From: Casp-actino8 sp039800005
Lineage (GTDB): Bacteria; Actinomycetota; Acidimicrobiia; Acidimicrobiales; Ilumatobacteraceae
DNA length: 64,000 nucleotides
Assembly (NCBI GenBank): GCA_039800005.1
Contig: JBDLRN010000014.1
Location: forward strand, 1 to 64,000
Direction: 5' to 3'
The notes under the pieces were generated by a model that saw nothing but the letters and a program-made list of their open reading frames with translations, was not told the DNA's origin and searched no databases. Shown piece after piece: positions 26,404 through 34,011 of the stretch (the stretch's first letter is position 1; every line of letters begins with the position of its first letter). The position numbers and the translations under genes were made by a program.

Positions 26404-27528
26404 ATGCGGCTCTACGACACCGCACGCCAAGCGGTCGTTCCTTTCGAACCCGGGCCGAGGGTGTTGATGTACACGTGCGGCATCACGCCGTACGACGCCA
26501 CGCATCTCGGACACGCCGCCACCTTCCTCGCCTACGACGTGCTGCAGCGTCGCCTGATCGACCATGGTCACGAGGTTCGCTGCGTCCGCAACGTCACCGA
26601 CGTCGACGATCCGCTGTTCGCCAAGGCCCGAGAGTTGGGTGTGCACTACCTCGACCTGGCCGCCGGCGAGGAGGCCCGGTTCGAGCGCGACATGGAAGCC
26701 CTCGATGCTCTTCCCGTCCACTCCTCGCCGCGTGCGTCGTCGGCCATTCCCGACATCCGAGGTTTCATCGGCATGGTTCTCGATCGCGGTTTCGCCTACG
26801 AGTCAGGGGGAGCGGTGTACTTCGACGTGTCGAAGTTCCCATCCTTCGGTTCGGTGAGCAACTACTCGCGCGATCACATGATCGAGTTGGCCCGCCAGCG
26901 AGGAGGTGCCGTCGACGACCCCGCCAAGCGCGATCCCCTCGACTTCGTGCTCTGGCAACCGTCGGCCGCCGACGAACCGGCATGGGAGGCCATGTGGGGA
27001 CCCGGTCGTCCCGGTTGGCACATCGAGTGCAGTGCACTGGCTCTGCGAGAGTTGGGCGAAACCATCGACCTCCACGGCGGGGGAAGCGATCTGATCTTCC
27101 CGCATCACGAGTGCGAACGCGCCCAGAGCGAGGCGGCCACCGGAGTCCCTTTCGTCCGGCACTGGATGCACGTGGCGATGGTCTACATGGACGGTGCCAA
27201 GATGTCGAAGAGTCTCGGCAATCTGGTCTTCGTCGACGCCCTACGACGCGAGTGGGATCCTCGGGCGATTCGTCTGGCTGTCCACGCTCATCACTACCGC
27301 CACGAATGGGAATGGACCGACTCGCTCATGCCGCGAGCGACCGAACGACTGCAACGGTGGTCGCACAGTGTGCACGGCAACGAGGACTTCTCGCTCCTGG
27401 ACGCGGTCCGGGAGCGGCTCGACGACGATCTCGACACACCCGGGGTGCTGTCCCTGATCGACCAAGCCGCGGCCAGTGGTCACAACGTCCATGCTGCGGC
27501 CTCACTGCTCGGGGTCCGGCTCGACTGA
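26404..27528 (+). CDS. mshC: L-cysteine:GlcN-Ins ligase MshC (mycothiol biosynthesis)
   Basis: A 374-residue class I synthetase-like ligase that joins cysteine to glucosaminyl-inositol in mycothiol synthesis. YTCGITPYDATHLGHAAT (from residue 23) is the MshC version of the CysRS entry motif, with Ile-Thr-Pro where CysRS has Pro-Thr-Val. It keeps the zinc Cys (C25), the HxGH element, GWHIECSALA with HHECE and the KMSKS loop. The anticodon-binding domain of CysRS is missing, which fits the short length. A GTG at 26398 overlapping the upstream stop (GTGA) is an alternative start two codons earlier. It implies mycothiol as the low-molecular-weight thiol; mshA, B and D are not in the window. Confidence 0.9.
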   Translation: MRLYDTARQAVVPFEPGPRVLMYTCGITPYDATHLGHAATFLAYDVLQRRLIDHGHEVRCVRNVTDVDDPLFAKARELGVHYLDLAAGEEARFERDMEALDALPVHSSPRASSAIPDIRGFIGMVLDRGFAYESGGAVYFDVSKFPSFGSVSNYSRDHMIELARQRGGAVDDPAKRDPLDFVLWQPSAADEPAWEAMWGPGRPGWHIECSALALRELGETIDLHGGGSDLIFPHHECERAQSEAATGVPFVRHWMHVAMVYMDGAKMSKSLGNLVFVDALRREWDPRAIRLAVHAHHYRHEWEWTDSLMPRATERLQRWSHSVHGNEDFSLLDAVRERLDDDLDTPGVLSLIDQAAASGHNVHAAASLLGVRLD

Positions 27529-27537
27529 CTCGGCTCG

Positions 27538-27556
27538 CCGGACAACTCTCGTCCGG
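27538..27556 (+). terminator. hairpin after mshC
   Basis: CCGGAC, a 7-nt loop, GTCCGG: a perfect 6-bp stem 10 nt after the mshC stop. No U-run. It lies at the head of the 151-bp gap before plsC, the longest gap in the window. Confidence 0.45.
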
Positions 27557-27652
27557 TCGAACACGACGACATCTGCGACGACTGAGTTGCCGGTGCGTGA
27601 ACACTCGATGTCGCCTGTGTCATACCCCCTTTTCCACCTCTCGACCATTGGG

Positions 27653-27658
27653 TACCCT
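27653..27658 (+). promoter_or_regulatory. -10 hexamer before plsC
   Basis: TACCCT, giving a transcription start near 27665 and a leader of about 15 nt that holds a GGAGGGGG ribosome-binding site ahead of the GTG at 27680. Confidence 0.4.
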
Positions 27659-27679
27659 GGCGCCGTTGGAGGGGGTGTG

Positions 27680-28480
27680 GTGGCCGTTCAGGCTCGTGGT
27701 GCCGGAAAATTGCAGCGTCGGGCGCGCCGTGTCGTGGCCCCCTTGGGCCGCCGTCTGTGGTCGATCGACGTGCAGGGTCTCGACCGCCTGCCGGCCGACG
27801 GGCCAGCAATCTTGTGCCCCAACCACATCAGCTTCCTCGACTCGGCCTTCTTGATGATGGTCGCCCCTCGCAACATCTCGTTCGTGGGCAAGGCCGAATA
27901 CATGGACTCGTGGAAGACCAAGTTCCTCTTTCCGATGCTCGGCATGATCCCGATCGACCGCAGTGGAGGCGACAAGAGTCAGGGCGCTCTCGATGCGGCT
28001 CGCTCGGTCCTGGAGCGCGGCGAATTGTTCGGGATCTTCCCGGAAGGAACCAGGAGTCGCGACGGTTGCCTCTACAAGGGTCGCACCGGAGCGGCGCGTC
28101 TCGCCGTCGACATCGGCTGTCCGATCTTTCCGGTCGGCATCGTCGGCACCGATCAGATCCAGCCCCCGGACGCCAAGGTGCCCAAGTTGTTCCGTTCGTG
28201 CAGCATCACCATCGGTCGGCCGGTCCAGCCGCATCGCCACGTGGCATCCGGTACACCTGTCGGTGAACAGCACCTCGGTTGGCGGTCGATGATCGACGAA
28301 GTGATGTTCGAGATCCGCGAGATGACCGGCCAGGTGTACAAGAACGTGTACGCCGGCAAGTCGACCGAGTCCGGAACTCCCGTCGCCACCATCGGCAGCA
28401 CCGGTGTCACGCCGGTAGCCGGGGATCACCCCGTTCACCGGCTCGAAACGCCAAATCGATCGGTCGCCTCCGGTCACTGA
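27680..28480 (+). CDS. plsC: 1-acyl-sn-glycerol-3-phosphate acyltransferase (PlsC type)
   Basis: A 266-residue membrane-associated acyltransferase of glycerophospholipid synthesis, adding the sn-2 acyl chain. The four family motifs are visible: NHISFLDS (catalytic His-Asp), IPIDRSGG, FPEGTRSRDG and the later PVGIVG block. The GTG at 27680 is preferred because GGAGGGGG lies 4-5 nt upstream; a longer in-frame reading from 27476 has an unlikely N-terminus. The C-terminal ~50 residues are polar and variable. Confidence 0.87.
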   Translation: MAVQARGAGKLQRRARRVVAPLGRRLWSIDVQGLDRLPADGPAILCPNHISFLDSAFLMMVAPRNISFVGKAEYMDSWKTKFLFPMLGMIPIDRSGGDKSQGALDAARSVLERGELFGIFPEGTRSRDGCLYKGRTGAARLAVDIGCPIFPVGIVGTDQIQPPDAKVPKLFRSCSITIGRPVQPHRHVASGTPVGEQHLGWRSMIDEVMFEIREMTGQVYKNVYAGKSTESGTPVATIGSTGVTPVAGDHPVHRLETPNRSVASGH

Positions 28481-28483
28481 CCG

Positions 28484-28489
28484 TACACT
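28484..28489 (+). promoter_or_regulatory. -10 hexamer before thrS
   Basis: TACACT, identical to the hexamer before lemA, 9 nt ahead of the GTG at 28499. The mRNA would have at most 2-3 untranslated bases. No T-box or other leader fold is possible at this spacing. Confidence 0.5.
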
Positions 28490-28498
28490 GTCGTCTTC

Positions 28499-30481
28499 GT
28501 GACACAGGTTTCGGTCGTTCTTCCCGATGGCTCTCGACGTGACGTGGTCGAGGGCTCTACCGTGGCCGATCTGGCCCAGTCCATTTCTCGCGGCCTGGCC
28601 AAGGCCGCCGTGGCCGCCGAGATCAACGGTTCACCGGGAGACTTGAGCACCGTCGTGCGCGACGGCGATCAGGTGCGCATCGTGACCGCCGACTCCGAGG
28701 ATGGGCGGCACGTTCTGCGCCACTCGACTGCCCACGTCATGGCCCAGGCGGTGACCGACCTTTTTCCGGGCGCGAAGTACACCATCGGCCCGGCCATCGA
28801 GAACGGCTTCTACTACGACTTCGATCTGGGCGGTCGGGCGTTCACCGAGGACGACATCCAGCGAGTCGAGGACCGGATGCGCGAGATCGTGCGCTCCGAT
28901 CAACCTTTCGTGCGTTCGGTGGTCACGGCCGACGACGCACTTCGACTCTTCGCCGACCAGCCCTACAAGTGCGAGATCATCGAGCGCGTCCGGTCGGGTG
29001 GCGCCGACGGCGCCGATGCCGGGGAGGTGGGTTCGGCCGACGAGGTGAGCATCTATCGCAACACCGATTCTTTCGTCGATCTCTGTCTCGGACCTCATGT
29101 CCCGAGCACCGGCCGACTCGGTCATTTCAAACTGCAGAAGGTGTCGTCGGCCTACTGGCGCGGAGACGAGAAGAGCGCAACTCTGCAGCGCATCTACGGG
29201 ACGGCGTGGGAGAGCAAGGCCGCCCTCGAGGAACATCTGCATCGCCTCGCCGAGGCCGAGCGGCGCGATCACCGTCGCCTTGCGGTCGAACTCGATCTGC
29301 TCTCGTTCCCGTCCCAACTGGGAGGCGGACTGGCGGTCTGGCATCCCAAGGGAGCCATCGTTCGCAAGTTGATGGAGGACTACAGCCGGTCCCGTCACCA
29401 GTCGGGCGGCTATCAGTTCGTCTTCACCCCGCACCTGTCGAACGCGACCCTCTTCCAGACGTCGGGCCACCTCGACTTCTACGCCGACGGCATGTACCCG
29501 CCCATGGAGATGGACAACGGCACGTATTACCCGAAGCCGATGAACTGTCCGATGCACTGTCTGATCTTCGGGAGTCGGGCCCGCAGTTACCGCGAGTTGC
29601 CGATGCGGCTCTTCGAACTCGGAACCGTCTATCGGTACGAGCGTGCCGGAACCTTGCACGGTCTCCTTCGAATTCGTGGCTTCACGCAGGACGACAGCCA
29701 CATCTACTGCACCCGGGACCAGCTGCAGGACGAGATCATCTCTCTGCTCGATTTCGTCATGAGTGTTCTGCGAGCCTTCGGCTTCGACGACTTCTCGTTC
29801 CACCTCTCCACCAAGGATCCGGTCAAGTACGTCGGCTCCGACGAGATCTGGACCGAGGCGACCGACGCCCTGGCGAACGCCCTGGCCCGTCACGGAGTCG
29901 AGTATTCCGTCAAGGAGGGCGATGCAGCCTTCTACGGACCGAAGATCGACATCCACGTTCGCGACGCCATCGGTCGAACCTGGCAGTTGTCGACGATCCA
30001 GTGCGACTTCAACCTGCCCGAAAGATTCCAGTTGGAGTACGTCGCACCCGACGGAACTCGTCGGCGCCCGATCATGCTGCATCGCGCCCTCTTCGGATCG
30101 ATCGAGCGGTTCTTCGGTGTGCTCGTCGAGCACTACGCCGGCGCCTTCCCGACGTGGTTGGCCCCGTTGCAGGTCCGGGTTCTTCCGGTCGCCGAGACGC
30201 ACGCCGACTACGCGCGTGACGTGGTGTCGACCTTGTCGGCCCAAGGATTGCGTGTCGACTTGGTGGACGCGAGCGATCCGCTCGGTAAACGGATCCGCAA
30301 CGCGAAGATGGAGAAGATTCCGTACGTGTTGGTGGTCGGCGACGACGACGTCGCCAACCGCACGGTCGGTGTCAACGCCAGAGGAGCCGACGTGGAACGC
30401 GACGTGTCCCTCGAATCGTTCGTCGCCCGCGTTCTCGACGACGTGTCGCTCGGGGCCGCCGTCGTGGCGACACCTGGATGA
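28499..30481 (+). CDS. thrS: threonyl-tRNA synthetase
   Basis: A 660-residue class II synthetase. Domains in order are a TGS domain (residues 1-65), the second N-terminal editing domain with HSTAHVMAQAV and the zinc-site DLCLGPHVP, the catalytic core with motif 2 RYERAGTLHGLLRIRGF and motif 3 HRALFGSIERF, and an anticodon-binding domain. The zinc ligands of the active site (Cys in MNCPMHC, His in DDSHIY, and the late MLHRA His) are present. It heads the thrS-HIT-pgsA-patA run, the same order as in Mycobacterium. It overlaps the HIT gene by ATGA. Confidence 0.96.
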   Translation: MTQVSVVLPDGSRRDVVEGSTVADLAQSISRGLAKAAVAAEINGSPGDLSTVVRDGDQVRIVTADSEDGRHVLRHSTAHVMAQAVTDLFPGAKYTIGPAIENGFYYDFDLGGRAFTEDDIQRVEDRMREIVRSDQPFVRSVVTADDALRLFADQPYKCEIIERVRSGGADGADAGEVGSADEVSIYRNTDSFVDLCLGPHVPSTGRLGHFKLQKVSSAYWRGDEKSATLQRIYGTAWESKAALEEHLHRLAEAERRDHRRLAVELDLLSFPSQLGGGLAVWHPKGAIVRKLMEDYSRSRHQSGGYQFVFTPHLSNATLFQTSGHLDFYADGMYPPMEMDNGTYYPKPMNCPMHCLIFGSRARSYRELPMRLFELGTVYRYERAGTLHGLLRIRGFTQDDSHIYCTRDQLQDEIISLLDFVMSVLRAFGFDDFSFHLSTKDPVKYVGSDEIWTEATDALANALARHGVEYSVKEGDAAFYGPKIDIHVRDAIGRTWQLSTIQCDFNLPERFQLEYVAPDGTRRRPIMLHRALFGSIERFFGVLVEHYAGAFPTWLAPLQVRVLPVAETHADYARDVVSTLSAQGLRVDLVDASDPLGKRIRNAKMEKIPYVLVVGDDDVANRTVGVNARGADVERDVSLESFVARVLDDVSLGAAVVATPG

Positions 30482-31056
30482 CCTCTCGTCGCATGACCGA
30501 CCAGAGCTTCGACCCGCGCGCCGAGGCGACCGAAGAGTCGCTGCGCCTGTGGGCCGGCTGGCGTCACCGCTACCTGAGCGACCTCGACACGTCCGACGGC
30601 GGCACACCCGTGTCGACGCGCAGCGTGTTCCTCGACATCCTCGAGTCCGGTCGACCCGACGACGAGACGCTGATCGTTCACCGCGGTACGACGGTCTTCG
30701 TGATCCTGAACCTGCACCCGTACTCGGTCGGACACTCGATGGTCGTCCCGTACCGAGAAATCGCTCGACTGTCCGATCTGACGGGCGACGAACACGACGA
30801 GTTGTGGCGCACCGCCAGCCGTGCCGTGGATCTCGTCTCGGCCGAGTATTCACCCCAAGGGGTGAACGTCGGACTCAACATCGGACGAGCCGCCGGGGGA
30901 TCGGTGCCCCGACACCTGCACGTGCACGTCGTTCCACGTTGGCTCGGGGAGGGCAACTTCCTGGCCGCCACCGCGCGGACTCGCACCCTGCCCGAACCTC
31001 TCGATGTGACCGCTGGACGCCTGCGCGAACGCTGGCGATCGTCGACGACTGCGTAG
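30478..31056 (+). CDS. HIT family nucleotide phosphorylase/hydrolase
   Basis: A 192-residue HIT-fold protein related to the mycobacterial Ap4A phosphorylase encoded between thrS and pgsA. NLHPYSVGHSMVVP and the triad PRHLHVHVVPRW contain the active-site histidines. The N-terminal LRLWAGWRHRYL helps place it in the longer Ap4A-phosphorylase-like branch. The ATG at 30478 overlaps the thrS stop. The stop codon is TAG, and it is also the start of the next gene's -10 hexamer. Confidence 0.87.
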   Translation: MTSRRMTDQSFDPRAEATEESLRLWAGWRHRYLSDLDTSDGGTPVSTRSVFLDILESGRPDDETLIVHRGTTVFVILNLHPYSVGHSMVVPYREIARLSDLTGDEHDELWRTASRAVDLVSAEYSPQGVNVGLNIGRAAGGSVPRHLHVHVVPRWLGEGNFLAATARTRTLPEPLDVTAGRLRERWRSSTTA

Positions 31057-31059
31057 TGT
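31054..31059 (+). promoter_or_regulatory. -10 hexamer of predicted leaderless promoter, gene at 31066
   Basis: TAGTGT followed by 6 nt and GTG at 31066. Its first three bases are the stop codon of the HIT gene. Confidence 0.5.
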
Positions 31060-31065
31060 GCTGGC

Positions 31066-31569
31066 GTGGCCGACCATCGCGACACTCACACCGACGTCCT
31101 GCCGGAGGACTTGAACGCCGTCGACGTCGTTCGTCCGCACTCGTTCCCCGACAACAGTCGCCGTCGCATCCCCGGTGCGATCTATCTGCTGAGCGGCCTC
31201 GCCGTGATCGTCGGATCCTCGCTGTCCGGGTCGGACGCCATCTTGTGGAACAGCGGCCTGACCGCCGGCGGGGTGTTGCTCGCCGTGGTGGGAATGTTCG
31301 GCATCACATCGAGTTGGCGGATGCGCGTCGACGAGCACGACGCCTTGGCCCGCGCGGGTGAGGCGGTCGGATTCGCGATTGGTCATGCGTCGGCCCAACA
31401 GGTGTGGCGGGGTCTGCGCAGCCGCCCCACGTGGCGGGTCCTGTGCTATTCCGACGAAGATCCGCCCCGTCAGCGTGGGCTGGTGCTGGTCGATGCGGTC
31501 GATGGTCGCGTGATCCAAGTTCTGGTTCAGCCCTGTGACGAGGATTGGGACGCATTCTCGGCGTCATGA
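31066..31569 (+). CDS. hypothetical membrane protein with two predicted transmembrane segments
   Basis: A 167-residue protein I do not recognise. A polar N-terminus of about 38 residues is followed by two hydrophobic segments (about 39-54 and 66-83). A cytoplasmic-looking C-terminal domain of ~80 residues then contains QQVWRGLRSRPTWRVLCYSDEDPP. It lies between the HIT gene and pgsA, where Mycobacterium has no gene by my recollection. Position suggests a link to phospholipid or PIM synthesis, but nothing in the sequence shows it. Start codon is GTG with a -10 element 6 nt upstream. Confidence 0.7.
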   Translation: MADHRDTHTDVLPEDLNAVDVVRPHSFPDNSRRRIPGAIYLLSGLAVIVGSSLSGSDAILWNSGLTAGGVLLAVVGMFGITSSWRMRVDEHDALARAGEAVGFAIGHASAQQVWRGLRSRPTWRVLCYSDEDPPRQRGLVLVDAVDGRVIQVLVQPCDEDWDAFSAS

Positions 31570-31627
31570 CCAGAGCCTCGTGATCGCCACTCGGCGACGA
31601 TCACTCCGGCGACCTCGGCCGACTTCG

Positions 31628-31633
31628 TAGACT
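31628..31633 (+). promoter_or_regulatory. -10 hexamer of predicted leaderless promoter, pgsA
   Basis: TAGACT followed by 6 nt and the ATG at 31640; same hexamer and spacing as before apt. Confidence 0.6.
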
Positions 31634-31639
31634 GGGTCC

Positions 31640-32332
31640 ATGTTCGACGGACATCTCCGAGCTCCGGTGGAAAAGGCGGTGAAGCCGATCGGCGACCGCC
31701 TGCGTCGGACCCGCCTCACGCCCGACCATCTGACCGTGGTCGGCCTCGTCGTCGCCCTCGGTGCCGCCGTGGCCATCGGTCTCGGTTGGCATGCGGTCGG
31801 CCTCCTGCTCGTGATCCTGGCCGCCTTGCCCGATCTGCTGGACGGAGCACTCGCCAAGGCCTCCAACACCTCGAGTCAGCGTGGGGCCTTTTTCGACTCG
31901 GTCATCGATCGCGTGACCGACGCGCTCCTCTTCGGCGGTGTGGCCTGGCATTTCGCCAGTGAGGAATCGCCCCACCTCGCCCTGCTACCCATGGCGGTCG
32001 CCCTCATGAGCAGTGTGATCTCCTACGAGCGAGCCAAAGCCGAGTCGCTCGGGCTCTCGGCCAAGGGCGGGATCATGGAGCGCGCCGAGCGCATCATTCT
32101 GTTGTGTCTCGGTCTGTTGTTCCCGGTGATCCTGATCCCGATCATGTGGATCATGTTGGCCTTGGTGACGGTCACCGCGGTCCAGCGCTTCGTCAAGGTC
32201 TGGAAGCAGGCGGCCGTGGCGCCGGTGACGGCGGCTCGTATCGAGAGTCGGCGCACCCGCCGTCAGTCCCGACGGGTGGCGCGACAGAACCGGCGAGCCC
32301 AGTTCTTGCGTGAGCGACGCCGAACACGGTGA
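31640..32332 (+). CDS. pgsA: CDP-alcohol phosphatidyltransferase, probable phosphatidylinositol-phosphate synthase
   Basis: A 230-residue integral membrane enzyme. The CDP-alcohol phosphotransferase signature appears as DLLDGALAK ... GAFFDSVID, with all four aspartates. The usual AR pair reads AK. Several hydrophobic segments surround the motif, and the C-terminal ~35 residues are strongly Arg-rich and cytoplasmic. Placement between a HIT gene and a PatA-like acyltransferase matches mycobacterial pgsA1, which makes phosphatidylinositol phosphate, the precursor of PIMs. A phosphatidylglycerophosphate synthase cannot be excluded from sequence alone. Confidence 0.85.
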   Translation: MFDGHLRAPVEKAVKPIGDRLRRTRLTPDHLTVVGLVVALGAAVAIGLGWHAVGLLLVILAALPDLLDGALAKASNTSSQRGAFFDSVIDRVTDALLFGGVAWHFASEESPHLALLPMAVALMSSVISYERAKAESLGLSAKGGIMERAERIILLCLGLLFPVILIPIMWIMLALVTVTAVQRFVKVWKQAAVAPVTAARIESRRTRRQSRRVARQNRRAQFLRERRRTR

Positions 32333-33273
32333 CCGAGACTCCGTCCCGACATCGTTCCGGATCCCTCACGGTGGCCGGATACCGCATGGGCGCGCTGCTC
32401 TCGCGTGCCGTACCCACAGTGCTCACCGATCTCGTGGCGGCCGGCGTCGGAACGCCTGCTGCACTGCTGAACAACGACAAACGCCGCATGGTCGACAAAC
32501 ACATGGCGCGGGCGGTGCCTCATGCGTCACGGAGCCGCCGTCGCCGCCTCACCGCCGAAGTGTTCGACAACTACGCGCGCTATTACTTGGAGAGTTTTCG
32601 CCTTCCCACCACGTCGGCTTCCGAGGTGGCGCGATCGTTCAGTATCGACGGGTTCGGATACATCACCGGTGCCCTGGAGGCGGGGCGTGGGGCACTGGTC
32701 GCGCTTCCGCATCTCGGCGGATGGGAGTGGGGAGGACGGTGGATCACCGATCAGGGCCTTCCGATGACCGTCGTCGTCGAGGCCCTGGAGCCACCGGAGC
32801 TCTTTCGCTGGTTCGTCGATCTGCGCCGGGATTTCGGGATGAACGTGGTTCCTCTCGGTCCCGATGCCGGGGCCGAAGTTCTCGGCGCCCTGCGGCGCAA
32901 CGAAATCGTGTGCCTGCTCTCGGATCGTTTCATCTCGGGCGCGAGTGTGGAAGTCGAGTTCCTCGGTGAACGAACGCTGCTGCCGGCCGGTCCGGCGACC
33001 CTCGCGGTTCGCACCGGCGCACCGTTGTTGCCCGCTGCGGTCTACTTTCACGGACGAGGTGCCGGACACCACGCTGTCGTTCGTCCGCCCGTCGACACCA
33101 CTCGCCGTGGAGGGTCGCTTCGCGAGGACGTCAGGAACATCACTCAGCTCGTGGCCGACGAGTTGGGTTCGCTGATCCGCCGCGCTCCCGAACAGTGGCA
33201 TCTTCTTCAACCCAACTGGCCGAGCGACCCCGGCTGGCCCCACGGTTCGCTCGACGTGGGCATCACCGAGTAG
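32329..33273 (+). CDS. patA: PIM acyltransferase-like protein (PatA / LpxL-HtrB superfamily)
   Basis: A 314-residue membrane-associated acyltransferase of the lipid A acyltransferase-like superfamily. The active site HLGGWEWGG (His then Glu four residues on, near residue 126) is preceded by the family's LESFRLP region and followed by DRFISGASVEVEFLGE and PAGPATLAVRTGAPLLPAAV. In Mycobacterium the equivalent gene acylates the 6-position of mannose in PIM1/PIM2. It overlaps pgsA by GTGA. The stop is TAG, followed by GAC, so it partly mimics a -10 for the next gene. Confidence 0.85.
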   Translation: MTETPSRHRSGSLTVAGYRMGALLSRAVPTVLTDLVAAGVGTPAALLNNDKRRMVDKHMARAVPHASRSRRRRLTAEVFDNYARYYLESFRLPTTSASEVARSFSIDGFGYITGALEAGRGALVALPHLGGWEWGGRWITDQGLPMTVVVEALEPPELFRWFVDLRRDFGMNVVPLGPDAGAEVLGALRRNEIVCLLSDRFISGASVEVEFLGERTLLPAGPATLAVRTGAPLLPAAVYFHGRGAGHHAVVRPPVDTTRRGGSLREDVRNITQLVADELGSLIRRAPEQWHLLQPNWPSDPGWPHGSLDVGITE

Positions 33274-33282
33274 GACGTCTCG

Positions 33283-33993
33283 ATGAAGAGCGCGCTCGTC
33301 GGTATCGCCATCGGACTCGGATCGCTGGCCTTCACCGCTGCATGTACGGGATCGACCCAAGCCCGGGTCGAGGTGCGGAACCTCGACGACATCACCGTGC
33401 TGACGCCGGCCGAGGTGGCCGCCATCAAGGCGACCATTCCCGATGCGGCCGACCCTGTCCGCGTCGACGTCGGGGCGTCCGGGTCGGAACCCGGCTCGGT
33501 CGGTGATGCGGACGTCGACGCCGCATCGGAGGACCCGACCGCCGACACTGCGGTCCCACTCAATCAGGACGATCGTCCGGCCGAACTGAAGTTGTTCGAC
33601 GCCTATGCCAAGTTCAAGAGTTGCATCGAAGACGCCGGGGAGACCATCCGAGGAAATCTCCAGGATCCCAACAATCCCGCCTACCAGGACCCGGCCTATG
33701 CCGAATTGATCCAGACCTGCGCGGCTCGCAGCAAGATCCTCGATGCACTTCGGGAAACCGCCCAGGCTCGTGACGAGCTCGATCCGGACGAAGTTCGTCG
33801 ACGGAACGAGTCCTTCCAGGCGTTGTCGGAGTGCTTGAAGAAGAAGGGGTGGACGATCGAGACCACGGTCGACGAGAAGGGTCTCATCACTCCCTCACGC
33901 TTCGAGAGCCCCGACGGAACTCTCGATCAACGCGATCTGGACCAATGCCTGTCCGATACCGGTATCGCCGATGCCATCGAGCAAGGAGACTGA
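33283..33993 (+). CDS. putative lipoprotein, 236 residues
   Basis: A short N-terminal hydrophobic stretch ends in a lipobox (FTAAC, Cys21), so this is probably a lipoprotein on the outer face of the membrane. A low-complexity Asp/Ser/Ala linker (about 60-95) follows, then a helical domain with paired Cys (KSCIEDAG, IQTCAARS, SECLKKKG, DQCLSDTG). No family is recognised. It sits 18 nt before the adaptor gene of the exporter module and may be part of it. The start ATG is 9 nt after the patA TAG; TAGGAC plus a 6-nt spacer looks like a degenerate leaderless -10. Confidence 0.7.
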   Translation: MKSALVGIAIGLGSLAFTAACTGSTQARVEVRNLDDITVLTPAEVAAIKATIPDAADPVRVDVGASGSEPGSVGDADVDAASEDPTADTAVPLNQDDRPAELKLFDAYAKFKSCIEDAGETIRGNLQDPNNPAYQDPAYAELIQTCAARSKILDALRETAQARDELDPDEVRRRNESFQALSECLKKKGWTIETTVDEKGLITPSRFESPDGTLDQRDLDQCLSDTGIADAIEQGD

Positions 33994-34011
33994 CGTGACG
34001 AGGTACGAACG

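Noticed and set aside
26404..27528. Reading the mshC gene as a cysteinyl-tRNA synthetase
   Set aside because: The entry motif YTCGITPYDATHLGHAAT and the lack of an anticodon-binding domain fit MshC, not CysS.
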